Assembly: GCA_050084985.1 (NCBI GenBank)
Contig: JBITNC010000002.1
Coordinates: forward strand, 9,672,001 to 9,736,000
Direction: 5' to 3'
From: Nageia nagi
Taxonomy: Eukaryota > Pinophyta
Length of the DNA stretch: 64,000 nucleotides
Shown here in pieces: positions 46,530 to 58,276 of this stretch (position 1 is the stretch's first letter; each line of letters starts with the position of its first letter). The translations under genes were made by a program, and so were the position numbers. The notes beneath the pieces are model-generated. The model worked only from the letters and a program-made list of their open reading frames with translations, did no database searches and had not been told where the DNA came from.

Positions 46530-49500
46530 TTATGATGGAGGGCAATTGCCCCAATGTGATCTATGTAAAACATGAGGAGATCAAAAGTAAGATGGGGGAT
46601 GACTACCCCAATGTGAACGATGTGAAGGAGATTGAATATCCTTATGCAAATAACATAATTCATCATTGTTTAATTGTGTGGAATGTATGTATGTATTTTG
46701 TAGATGATGTAAATTGTTATCTATCAATAAAGGTATATCTACTTCAAGTCATCTATCATCCATCAAATCGTGAAGGGCATGATTTAATTGTCGGTAATGT
46801 TTAGTATTATGCCCCAAGTGATGATGATAAACATGATATCCATACTTATCATATTTTATTAACTTAGGCTTTAGGTTTTTTTTCATTATATGATCTACCA
46901 CTCTCTTAGGTTGTTTCGATGATTGCATTCCATCGATGTAATCATCTTTGGATTTTAATTCCCATCTCATATCTTTATGATTATGCACTTGCCTAGCAAA
47001 GGTGGATGATGATTTCCCCTTTGACTTTTGCATACGAGGTTTCATTTTCGATGATTTTATAATATTATCATGTGAGTATGGATTTTCATCTCTTCGTACA
47101 CAATGGAGTACTCCCTCATGAATGTATTTTAGACAACCATGAAATGTAGATGGGACACATTCCATTTCTTGAATCCATGGTCTACCTAAAAGAATATTAT
47201 ATTCTTCAATGTTTCCTTCGATGATATATAATGATGTTTGTATCGTCTTACATCCAATGGTGATGGGTAACACTATCGACCTTATTGTTGAACATAAGGC
47301 ATTATTAAATGCTTTTATTTGTAATGATGGTAAAGAAATATGAGAGAAAGGATGATTCAATTTGTGATATGCCAATGTAGATATGATATTGACTTCTGAC
47401 CCTTCATCTATTAGTATCCTCTTAACAATTTTACCATTTACTTTACCAATGACATGGAGAGGTGGATCTAACCCTTGAAGTCCCTTGTTTGGTTGTCTCT
47501 CATGGTCATAAAAAGAAATTATAGGCTGATGTACCAATGGAGGAACTTGAATTTTGGATTTTTGATTATATGATATATCAATTTGTTTTTCTTATATGTT
47601 TTGAGTTCTAATATCAACTCCAACTATTCTTACAATAGGTTGATTACTTGGATTCTAGGTGGGTGTCACTTGACTGTAATTAGGTACAATAGATACTGTA
47701 TTTACTTGATATGAAGGAAGTGAGTCTTGATAATTTTTTAAATTTTGATCTAAAATAGAAGTATGGTCTTCAACTTCCAAGTTATTATCTTTGATTGAAT
47801 TTTGAGTTCTATTTCTCAATGCTAGACAATTTTTCGTACTATGACCTCTTTGATGGTGATAATTACAATACTCATTTTTGTTATATTTTTCTTTTCTCAT
47901 AATTTTTATTTCACTGTATTTAATCTTGACCTTCTCAATTATAACTGCTTGAGCAATAACTTCTTCGAGAGTATTATATTGCTATATTTGTAATATACTA
48001 GCTATAGGCCTTAAACAATTTTGACTGAATAATTTAACTAACTCCTCCTGAGGTAAGGTATAGGGCATACCATAGAGTATATCCCTCCATCGTGAAACAA
48101 AGTCAACAATTGATTCATTCTAAGATTGTTTTAGTTCTACAAGATCCGTAATAGAAGATTCCTCTTTGATATAAATCCTAAAATGTTGTAAGAACAAGTT
48201 TGCCAATTGAGGAAATGAATAAATACTATGTCATGGCAAATTATTATACCATTCCAAGGCTTGGGCTGCAAGCATCATGGGGAACAAATGTATCATCAAG
48301 ACCTTATTATTAGAAATTAGGTAATTTGAAAACTTAAACCACCTTAAATTTTCCTTAGGATCCTTATCTCCTATAAAAGGAATTATCTTAGGTATTTCAA
48401 AGTTGTAAGGTAATTTCTTCTTAGGGACACTTGGATGGATGGGTTCATTGCAAATATTGTCATATGTCAACTTCTTGAACCTTGATATGTTAATTTCTTT
48501 ATTCATGAAATCCTCTAATTCATTATCTATCCAACTACCCTGAGGATGTTTTCGGTATCTTCTATGATTGGTATTTCTTTCTGACTTTAGGTTTGAATTA
48601 TAAGATTCATCATCAGAAGAAGATCTTGACAATAATGAAGATGGTAATGATGGAAGATTAGAAGGTAAATGATGCCCTTGCATTAAATTTCTAAGAGTCG
48701 TAGATGGTTGTACTTTATTTTGTTGAGACTTCTTATGAAGTAACCAACTATCTCGAACTTCTTGTTTTACCTTATCAAAAATTTGTCATTGTTTGTCAAG
48801 CTCTTACTTTTCTTTTTCTTTGAGTTCTATATTCTATTCTTTAAGTTTGGCTTCCTCTTCTATCTTATGTTTAATATCTTCATATCTTTTACTAAAGTTT
48901 ATAGTTTCTTCACAATCTCTCTCTATGTGTTTTCTCTTTGCCTCCAACTCTGCAAAAGAGGGTATCTCTCCTACCCTGAATTGTTTAGCTAAAGCTTTTC
49001 TACATTTTTCTTGAGATGAGGGTTTCTCACAGGCATAAGGATCATAGAAGGATTTGTTTGAGATCTTACATTGAGGATTTGTTTGTGAGGTTCTTACTGA
49101 ATACAAGGTCATTCTATCAAAATCTTCCATACAAGACTTAGCCCTATGAGGCGTTTTTTGATAGGTGGGGTCAGTTATCCTAGCTTGTGAAGAGGGGCTT
49201 TGAGGTTGATAATCTAAGCTTTCAAGAGGCAATTCTCTTTGTTGATTAGAGTAAGAGTCTTGATATCTCCATACTTGGTAATTAAATGGTGATGATAATT
49301 GCACCCAAGCTTGACTCTTTTGGTTTGCATAAGCTTTTACATCATGCTTTTGCCTCATATCTTCTTATATCATTTTGTCGACAAACTCATTGAAGGTTTT
49401 GTCATGTTGATCATGAGAAGAACATGCTTTTTGTTGTTTATGGGATTCCCTTTGCAAAATATTCTTAGTTTTTTCATCATAGAAAATATTCCTAAGTAAT

Positions 49501-50486
49501 TTATTTGTTATAGGGCTATCTTCTTTATCACATTCCTGATTTTTCATCAAGCTAGTTTGATATTTTGAAGGTATTTTTAGTGGGTTTGAACAACATTCAT
49601 CCTCATAAAACTTTGTATCATTATCATGATGTGTTGTTTCCCCACATGGATGTTCATTTCTAAGCTCATATGTGTTAGCTTTGGAAATTTTGTTTTTATA
49701 TTTTTCATTTCTTTATGATTGAAATTCTTGAGATTCAATAATACAATCTGTGGATTTTTTAATTCTTATGTGAGGCTCTTCAATTTCTACCCATGATGGG
49801 AGTGAACAAGTTTCATCCTTGAACTCAAGAATATCATGAGATTCATGGGAATCAATAGAAGGTCTTGTAGCCTCTAGAAGGGGAGGAGAATGAAATTGCA
49901 ATTCTGAAGAATGCTCTGAAAGATCCTCAAGATTCATGTCAAACTCCTCTTCTTTAATATCATATTCATCCCAAGGTTGGGGTGAAGACATCAAGGTATC
50001 TAACTCTAGGAGGTTATATGATTTAGCATAGGATGTTGCATCAAGGCCTTCGACATTAATACTCGATTCATCCCTTAGTAAATTGGATTCATTAGGTTCG
50101 ATAGTCTCGAAAGGAGATGCACCACAAGATTTTAATTTGATGAGATGTGTCAATGAGTTTTCAATATTTATGATGGGCTCATTATTTTTAGTGTCAAACT
50201 CATCCCATGATGAGGGCGAAGGAATGGAAGAACTATACTCTAGCTCTTCATGGGATTTAACAAGGCTTTCTACGGATTGAAGAAGAGGTATGGTACATTG
50301 TTCTATCTTTGCTAAGTATGCTAAAAGCTTTTCAATGTCGATATAAAAATCATCCTTCATGACCTTTGAAGCAAAATAAGTATCTAAAGTTGAATTGGCA
50401 AGATGTGACCATAGTCTCTGTATTTTTGGTTTTACTTTGATAGGAAAAGGAACATAATTTAAAAGTGGAACCAAGACAAACCTCAT
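46530..50486 (-). pseudogene. Long gag-protease ORF with N-terminal extension and two zinc knuckles
   Basis: All open runs here lie in one frame: 50,501-49,713, 49,550-49,365, 49,358-48,834, 48,683-48,231, 47,900-47,655 and 47,537-46,749. About ten stop codons and no net frameshift interrupt roughly 1,300 codons. The first ATG is at 50,486. In order: an acidic N-terminal region with repeated motifs (PSPSSWDEFD, SPQPWDEYD, LPSWVEIEEP); a Lys/Glu-rich, probably coiled-coil stretch (48,834-49,000); gag (PKIIPFIGDKDPKENLRWF, then AAQALEWYNNLP); a knuckle YCNYHHQRGHSTKNC (47,880s); protease (ILIDEGSEVNII, then YNILLGRPWIQEMECVPS); and a second knuckle-like YHVYHHHLGHNTKH followed by HALHDLMDD. The active-site triplet is D-E-G where D-x-G is usual. 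RT and integrase would have to come from elsewhere. Confidence 0.85.
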
Positions 50487-50501
50487 AATGATAAAATTCA
50501 A

Positions 50502-52520
50502 AGGCCTTTAACTTGTTCTCAACAACTCAAGATTTGTATGGATCTAGAGTGACTGACACATGCCTATGTTTCTATTTGTTACAAAGGGGGTTCAAAGTAA
50601 AAAACTTAAATAAATCAACTTTTAACATATTTTAAACCTATTCCTTTGTATGACCTATTATATCATTCCATAAATGAAATATGTCAATTGAATATTTGAA
50701 CACATTTTTTTAGGTTTTTATAAACAAACATCGTACAAGAAATTTTATTCTTATCTTTTATATTATGTTTTTGAAAAGACAATTTAATGCACAAACATCC
50801 TATATGAAAACTTACTTTTAATGATGTGATTATCTTTTTTAACTTTTCACATATTTTTAATGTCTGAGTTAAATGAACGATATGAGTTGTTCATTTTAAT
50901 CCTTTTAATTTTCCTAGTTTGTTTTGACTAGTCAAGTGTTAATCAAGGTAGGTTGGGTAATTCTAAGTAATGTTTACAAGTCTCTATGGCTTTAGCTTGG
51001 TTCTAGAAGAGTCTCCTTTTTTGACTCCTACCTAAAGGAAAGTCACCTTGGTCATTACTTCCAAGTGTAACTGGCTCTATGGCTTCAAGTGTGTTATGTC
51101 AGTGGGTACAAAGAAGTAAGAATTAATAGTTGGTAGTGACATCCAACTCGTTAATGTTCAATTATTCCTTTAAGGCCTTATGAAATGCATTTAAACAAGT
51201 AAAATACATTTATGCATACTACCCTCCCAAACATTCATGTCCATTCACTTATCTTATCTTAATGTGATGTAATCAAAGTTTATTTTAAGTGGACTTTGAC
51301 CTTAATAAACCTCGTTATTCTTTTTAATTATAATATGATTCATTATCCAACCTATTAATGATGTTCATTAACTCCTTCTAGCTGTGGAAGTTTTATATGT
51401 GATAAATTTCCTTTTTTTACTAGTCACATATCTCTTCAACCTCCAATGGAGTGATAAGAGCAGACTTAGTAAAAAGTCATTAAGTGTAGATAAATTAATT
51501 AAGTGAGGTTCAATTACTCCTCCAAGAGTCACATATCCCTTCGACCTCCAATGGAGTGGTAAGGGTAGACATCTTTAAGAGTGTTAATGTGAAGTATATT
51601 TCCAAATAAGATGTGAATAAATTTTACCTCTTTCACTTAACTTATTTCTGATCACTTAGGATCGCTTGAAGCGCAAAAGTGAGAGCATACTTCGTTAAGT
51701 GAAAGTACTTAGTGTATTCGAACCCATCTAATTAATTAACCTTTTAATATGATTTATACTACCCAAAAACTCGATTTATTTCCTTTAGGTTCATTCCAAA
51801 TTAAGTGTGATTCATTTACTCCTTCCAATTGTGGAAGTATTTATGTATGGTAAATTGCCTCCTCTTACTAGTAAGAGGTCATTATGTGAAGATAAATTAA
51901 CCCAATTAATGATAGTGTGAATGTGCAAGAAAAGAAAAATTAATTACTCCTTCTTATCAAGTCTATTCTGGTCACCTTAGATCGCACAAAGCGTAAAGGG
52001 AGAGCATAAGTAGACAAGATAAAAAGTATTAATGTGTACGTACCCTTCACCCAAAACATGAAAATAAATACATAACATTATACATAAAATAAATTAATAA
52101 AAGATATGCATTTAACCTTTTCTACCCATTCCTATATGCATTCTAGGCAAAGTGAATCACAATCAAAAGTATCCTTAAATTCATGTTATACATTTTTATT
52201 TTAAGATATACCAAAAGAGACAAAAATGACCTGGAGGCTGAGTCGTCAATGTTTAGATAGAGAATGCTAGCATTTGTATTGAGTCATTGACATCTGATTA
52301 CAATCATTGGCGTTCAGTTTAGATTCTATTAGAGTCATTGGCATTCTTTTCTAGTTGCTAGCATCCAATTCCAGTCGTTGGCATTTCTGCAACAGACTTC
52401 CTAAAAAGCACAGAACACAAAATTTAAAGTTAGTATTCGAAAAAAATCCAAATAAACCAGATAATAGAAAGGTAAAATCATTTTTAACCAAAAACCTCCC
52501 TATCAATAACGGAGGTTCAG
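50502..52520 (-). other. Leader of the 11.7-kb element, with short repeats
   Basis: No coding domain. Two near-identical blocks, CACATAT(C)xCTTC(A/G)ACC followed by CCAATGGAGTG, occur near 51,425 and 51,530. A second pair around GGATCGCTTGAAGCGCAAAA and AGATCGCACAAAGCGTAAA occurs near 51,660 and 51,975. AT-rich elsewhere. Confidence 0.6.
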
Positions 52521-52538
52521 GCCCTCCTTCTAGCACCA
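52521..52538 (-). other. Primer binding site of the 11.7-kb element
   Basis: TGGTGCTAGAAGGAGGGC on the minus strand, three bases from the LTR end. The leading TGG pairs with a tRNA CCA end. I did not assign the tRNA. Confidence 0.7.
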
Positions 52539-52541
52539 GAA

Positions 52542-53294
52542 TATTACAATGAAAATAGAGCTGGAATGTAGAATAACACAAAATAAAATTATTCTTCAAT
52601 CTTCACTGAACCTCAAATAATGTGAAATAGATATAAATGTTGTTATTGCAAATTGATATTGATTTTCAATTCAAACTACAATATGCCCTTAGAAGGGACT
52701 TTTTACAAATGCCATTGCCAAAATAAGAGTGTTAGATCTTCATTGTTTTTGATTTGCTTGCTTCTCTCTTTGATGTAAACAACATGTAAATCAAGATTTT
52801 GGTAGCATTACCCTACTTCAAAATTGGGTTCAATTCTCCCTTATTTGTTTTGTATTAGCTTGTATTTATAGATTTTGGATGAGATGTTTCAAGGCTGGTA
52901 AGAGGAAGTGAATAGCCACCGTAGGTCGTAACTGACCCCCTCTATCCACCTCATCTTGGAAAGTCAAAATGTTTCAACTTTCTCTCGCTGTTTAGGATTC
53001 TATTCAGTTGTTACAGAGTCATCAGTGACTAGAATACGAATGTCGATGATTGGATCAAAATGTCAGCGTTTTAAGGAGAACGTCAGTGACTGGTTAACAA
53101 TTTTATAACAATATTAAAATAATCACCAAATAGTCAATTTTTATCAAAAAGGGGTCATATGACCACTCGTTTTGCATGTACTCGATGAGAGCTATCCCAT
53201 AATGGATTTTTCAAGCTTGTTTGAGGCTTGTATAAAGAGTTATGATTAGTTCAATGTCTACTAGTTAAAAAGGGTCATTTTTTAGGTGTCTACA
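52542..53294 (-). repeat. 5' LTR and promoter of the 11.7-kb element
   Basis: Read on the minus strand it begins TGTAGACACC, has a TATA-like TATAAATAC at 52,870-52,862, and ends CATTGTAATA. The other LTR ends CACTGCAACA: the three differences are all C to T on this strand. Transcription of the element would start here. Confidence 0.95.
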
Positions 53295-53299
53295 GTAAC

Positions 53300-56200
53300 A
53301 AACCAAATTTAATTTCAATGAACTAAACCTCCATGTGTATCATGAAGTAGTGATGGCTAAGTCTTAAGTATAATGGATTTCAATCTCGATAGGTGGTATT
53401 TAGAAAATTTGGTTAGTTTTTGAGAGATATGCATAATCGTATCAAGATGATATCTTGATAGTCTTCCCATGCATATAATTATCTATTTATAAGACTAAGA
53501 GATTAATTGAATCCATCTGTGCATGCAAGCATTGATACTGGTAGTTCCTTGCACAAAATAAGATAATTATACATGATAAATTACTTATGTGGAATTAAAA
53601 TATAACATAACATCATTTTGATCATAATATAATGAGGATCATATTAAAACTATTTTTTCCCAAAAAGGGTACCAAATTAGGTGTCAAAATATCTTCTTGA
53701 TGGTAATTTTAAACAAATAAGGCATTGGTTATAAGTGAGAATGAAGAATTAAGGTGTCATTTGACACTATAAATGGAAAGAAGATTTTCTTCATTAAGGA
53801 AAAATCTAAAAATTATTGAATTATAGTGAAAGCATAAGGAGTTAGGAGGATATTTTTACTTGATATTGTAGCTTTCAATAATCAAACACTCAATGTATAT
53901 GTTGTGTATGTAAATATCCTTTGGTACTAATGATTTAGATACATGAATCCAAACTACCTAATCAATCTATAAAAGAAATTTATGGTACATGGTTTTCCAT
54001 GTCTTGCTTCTCCTACTAATATTTGTTCTAGTTGCATCATAGGGAAACATCATAAATATTCATTTTAGGATAGTACACATCATGCTAAAGGACCTATTGA
54101 CATGATTCACATTGATCTATATGAACCCATGAGTACTAATAACATTGGTCATAGATAATTCCTTCTATTCATTAATAATTACTCCATAAAAATGTTGATG
54201 TTCCTTTTGAAAATAAAGGATGAAATATTCCAATTTTTCAAAGAGTTCAAAGATCATGTGGATAATGCCACTTATCATCACATACATGTACTCTACTCAT
54301 ATCAAGGAGGGAATATAACCTATCAAATGATTTTTCTACATTCTTAAAGTAGCATGGAATTTTATGGAAATTGACCACACCTTACACACCACAACATAAT
54401 GAAATTTATGAAAGTTAGAATTGGACCATAGTTGAAATAGAAATAAGTATATTGAAAGATGGAAAGATGGAAAAATAGTTTTCATCTAATGTAGTAAAGA
54501 CCATTATATCTGATAAATAAATCACCTTCAATAGCTTTTGACATGATGATACCTAAAGAAGCATGGATAAGAGAAAAATCATCTATCTAGAATCTTCAAG
54601 TATTTGGTTGTACTTCTTATATGCATATTTCCAAACAAAAAAGAAATAAATTAGATGCTAAATATATGATTAGGTGCATTCTTCTCAGGTATAGTAGGGA
54701 ATTTAAAGGATACAAACTCATGGATCCTATGACCTAGAAGATTTATATATGCAAAGCTATAATTTTTTATGAGACTAGTGATTATTCAACTAGTCCACCT
54801 ACAATAGTATGTAAACCTTACAATGATCCCATAATAAATTATAATGATTATAAGATGAGAGAGAGGCTCTAGTTGTAAACTTTCCACCTAAAAATGTCAT
54901 AAGACATAAATGGTATCATAAGATACTGTAGGATTCAAACTTGATTACTTCACTAGATACTTACACTTCCAAAATAATAACATAAAGCATGGCTCATGAG
55001 GAAGTGATTTTGGCATTGATGAACATGATGGCAAATACACTCAAACCTAAAATGGTTCATGAAACCATCAAGCTACACCCTTGAAAGTCAACCTTGTAGG
55101 ATGAGTATGATGTATTGATAAAAAATGACACATGGAAGCTGGTAGAATATACCAACTAGAAATAAGGTTATTGGATGCAAATGGGTGTTCAAAATAAAGT
55201 ACAAAGTTGATGAGACACTCAATAAGCACAAGGCTCAACTTGTTGCCAAAGGATATGCTCAAGAAGAAGGTATTAACTATGAGGCAATATTTTCTCTTAT
55301 AGATAAGATGAAGACTATAAAAATTGCTTTTACAAAGGTAACTCAATGTGGTTAAAGTCCATCAGATGGATTTAAAGAGTGCCTTCTTGAACAGATACTT
55401 AGAGGATGAAGTCTACATGCAACAACCTAAAGGGTTTGTGATTAATCAAAGAAAAGGTAAAGTGTATAGAATGATTAAGTATTTGTATGGCTTGAAATAG
55501 GCTCTAAAAGCTTGGTATACCAAAATTGACAAACACTTACTACAATATGGTCTCAATAGGAGTATGTATGATTCTAACCTCTTCCTTCAACAATATGGGT
55601 GGGGATTTCCATAGTTGTAGTATATGTTGATGATTAGGTTATCATAGGTAACATTAAGAAATTAATCATATCTTGTAAAGATGATCTCAAAAGATCATTT
55701 GATATGAATAACCTTAGATTAATTCACTATTGCCTTGGATTCAAGGTTAGGAAGATACAAAATTGAATATTTAAATTTTAATTATGAAGTACACCAAGAA
55801 TGTTTTACAGAAATTTAGGATGACAAATTATCAACCAATGTCCACACTTTTCAAACTTGGTTTATATTTTTCATTTCATTATTATTCTTGATGGTAAATG
55901 TAAGTCTATATAGTTAGTTGATTGGATAGTTAATTTACCTAGCATACACCTGGTTAGATATTTGCTATGTCATTTTCTATCTTTCGTGATTCATGCATAA
56001 ACCAAAGAAGGTCCATTGGATCATGATAACTCATATTCTAAGATACATCCATGGCACTCATAGTTATGACCTAGGGTACATGAAGAATGATAAGTTTATC
56101 TTATCTGGATACATAGATGTAGCTTATGAAGGATTCTTGAATCATAGGAGATTGATTGCAACATATATGTTCTTCCTCATATATGGAATGATTTCATAGG

Positions 56201-56790
56201 GTAGTAAGAATTAGAGTATTACATCAAAATCTACCAAAGACATACAATATTGTGTTATTATTGATGTTCTTAATTAATTAGTATGGTTACATCATATTTA
56301 AAAAAATATTAGAATACCATATAAGCAACCTTGAGATACACACTACGAAAATCAAAATGTATTAAATATGGTTTGTAATCCTATTTTCCATAAGCACACT
56401 AAAGACATTGAGATAGGTGTGCGATTCATTTGTTACCATGTATCACTGCACCACATTTAGATTCACTACATTTTCAAAAAAGAGCAAATTGCAAATGTCT
56501 TCACCAAATCTCTTATCAGTGGAAAATTTGAATACTTTCGAAGCTTCCTCTCATGTTATCTAAAGATCTAATGTATTATGGTGGGTGTTAGAAATAAATA
56601 ATATATTAATATCAAGAATAGATGAATTAGGTGTCTAAAACTTAAAGAAATACATTAGTAATTTTACTAATGTTAGTATTTAATATATAGGATTTCTCAT
56701 ATTTAGTTATTCTACATGAATATAACTCCTATACTCCATTGTATTTAAACCCTATTCTCATTAATGGATATTCTCTGATAGAATTAGCAT
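53300..56790 (+). mobile_element. Copia-2, 5'-truncated remnant
   Basis: From about 53,990 the plus strand gives pre-integrase and integrase text (CSSCIIGKHHKYSF, then GPIDMIHIDLYEPMSTNN and VFGCTSYMHISKQKRNKL). RT follows (DVLIKNDTWKLVEYTN, then YGLKQALKAWYTKIDKHL in frame pieces) with YVDD from about 55,622, and RNase H ends at 55,993-56,199 and beyond. A purine-rich GGTGGG precedes a probable 3' LTR at 56,587-56,790, starting TGTTAGAAATAAATAA. No 5' LTR or gag was seen; the 11.7-kb element's insertion site lies at its left. Stops are numerous. Confidence 0.75.
55150..56560 (+). pseudogene. Copia-2 RT and RNase H
   Basis: Frame-hopping reading keeps the Copia RT order: TWKLVEYTN, GLKQALKAWY-like text, VVYVDDxVIIG (about 55,617-55,650), HILRYIHGTHSYDLGY (56,020s) and an RNase H-like ISGYIDVAYE...RRLIATYMF. 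Both catalytic Asp of YVDD remain, but a stop follows at once. Confidence 0.75.
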
Positions 56791-58240
56791 ATAATCTATA
56801 TGAAGTTTACTCATATTATAAGGTTGTTCTTAAAGAGATCAACAAAATGCAAAAGAAACATAATTTTCTATTATTATCATTTTATTTTTAATATTATGTT
56901 CAATTTCAAATTTTTTAAATATTTTCCTTACAGAAATCTAACATTATTCTTTATATTTATCTTTACCTTCTATGCTAGAATCCTTTTGACACTCAAAGTT
57001 GCTAATGCCCATGGAGGTTTGATCCAAATCCTTTTGATAATAACAAGGTGAAAGTTCCAAAATCTTGGAGAATGTGGAGCTAATAATTTAATGGAAAAAC
57101 TCTCATAGGTCCTATAGACCATTAAGTTTAAAGGGCATTAGAAGGCTACATTCATTAATTAATTAAATGTAAACACACTAATTGAATCTAAAATTTGATT
57201 TATCAAGGATATGTAAAGCAAAAATAAAGGCTTATTTGATATTTGTTTCCTTAACATTTATTTCTTCAAGATAGACCATATTATTCTCTAGTATCTCCTT
57301 AAATCAAATTTTCAAATTTGTATATACTTTAATATTATAATATCATCTAATACCTTAATACTTGAATAAAATTTTCAAGTATTAAAGTTGAATTTTGCAA
57401 AGCAAATTCTACTTTCATATATAATTTTAAAAAATACATCAACTAAAATTTATCATACTTTAAAATTTAACATATCCCATAATGTAAATACTTTAAACCT
57501 TGAATCTCAAATTTAACATATCCCAAAAAGATAAATATTTAAAACCTCCAAACATCAAATATTAAATATTTTGGAAATGTCATCCAAAAAGATTGAATAT
57601 TTTATCCAATCACAAAATATTAACTACTTTAGAAATGTCATCCGAAAAGATTGAATATTTTATCCAATCATCAAATATTAAATAATTTAGAAATTTCATC
57701 CAAAAAGATTAAATATTTTATCAAATCATGTTAGGGGAGTTGGAGAGGAGTGGGTAGTTGAAAGCTCTAAGTTGAAAAAAGAGAACCTCAATTCAATATT
57801 CTTCTTCTTCAAATTCATATGGATATTCTAAATCTAATTGATGGTAATTTTAAGTTGGTACGAATGTGATCTGATGTGACTCATCAATTACTTTAATGAA
57901 AAAAAAACCATAAACAAACTCTAAATCCAAAATTTCACTACAATATTTCAAAAACAAAAAGGAAAAATAATATTTGAACCTTTCAACATAATTAACCTCA
58001 AATTAATTTAAAGAGCTGGACTGAATAGAACTTAGTATCATCTAGACCCATTGCTGATTGGCCTTTACAACTCATTTGACTTGACTCCTGAATTTTACCA
58101 AAGCCAATTAAATGAGGTGTAACGAAAGTCCACAATGACTAATGTCTTGGTTTTCTTTATGTATACATTTGGTTCTGCAATTTCGTTTGATTCACGGACT
58201 ACTGACTGCTGACTTGTCCTTTATGCCTAGGCACTATAAG
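56791..58240. other. AT-rich gap upstream of the receptor-kinase pseudogene
   Basis: No gene. It contains the 58-bp tandem repeat listed separately. No clear promoter element was identified before 58,277. Confidence 0.5.
57553..57726. repeat. 58-bp tandem repeat, three copies
   Basis: Copies at 57,553-57,610, 57,611-57,668 and 57,669-57,726 have equal length and differ at only a few positions. Each contains GAAATxTCATCCxAAAAGAT and ends TATCxAAT. A degenerate fourth unit may precede them. Confidence 0.9.
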
Positions 58241-58276
58241 TGAACGCTTTAGGCTTTGTTTCCATTGGTAGCAGAA

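Larger units (their letters stand above)
41607..53294 (-). mobile_element. Complete 11.7-kb gag-protease-only LTR element
   Basis: Two direct LTRs of 753 bp (41,607-42,359 and 52,542-53,294) border the element. GTAAC occurs immediately outside each end (41,602-41,606 and 53,295-53,299), a perfect 5-bp target duplication. Orientation is minus: the primer site follows the right-hand LTR and the polypurine tract precedes the left-hand one. Inside, in transcription order, are a 2-kb leader with short repeats, one 4-kb gag-protease frame and about 4 kb of repeat-rich 3' sequence. I found no RT, RNase H or integrase on either strand. The protease and knuckle types resemble the Tat/Ogre side of Gypsy, which also has large size, extra N-terminal coding and 3' repeats. 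By hand count the LTRs differ at about 40 sites (about 5%). Confidence 0.9.

Noticed and set aside
42376-46530. Hidden reverse transcriptase or integrase in the 11.7-kb element
   Set aside because: I looked for YxDD, DxD-E and H2C2 patterns on both strands and saw none; the stretch is repeat-rich. A profile search would settle it.
48762-49014. Hydrophobic plus-strand open frames that look like membrane proteins
   Set aside because: They are the complement of a Lys/Glu-rich coiled-coil stretch on the minus strand, which gives Phe/Leu/Ser-rich artefacts.
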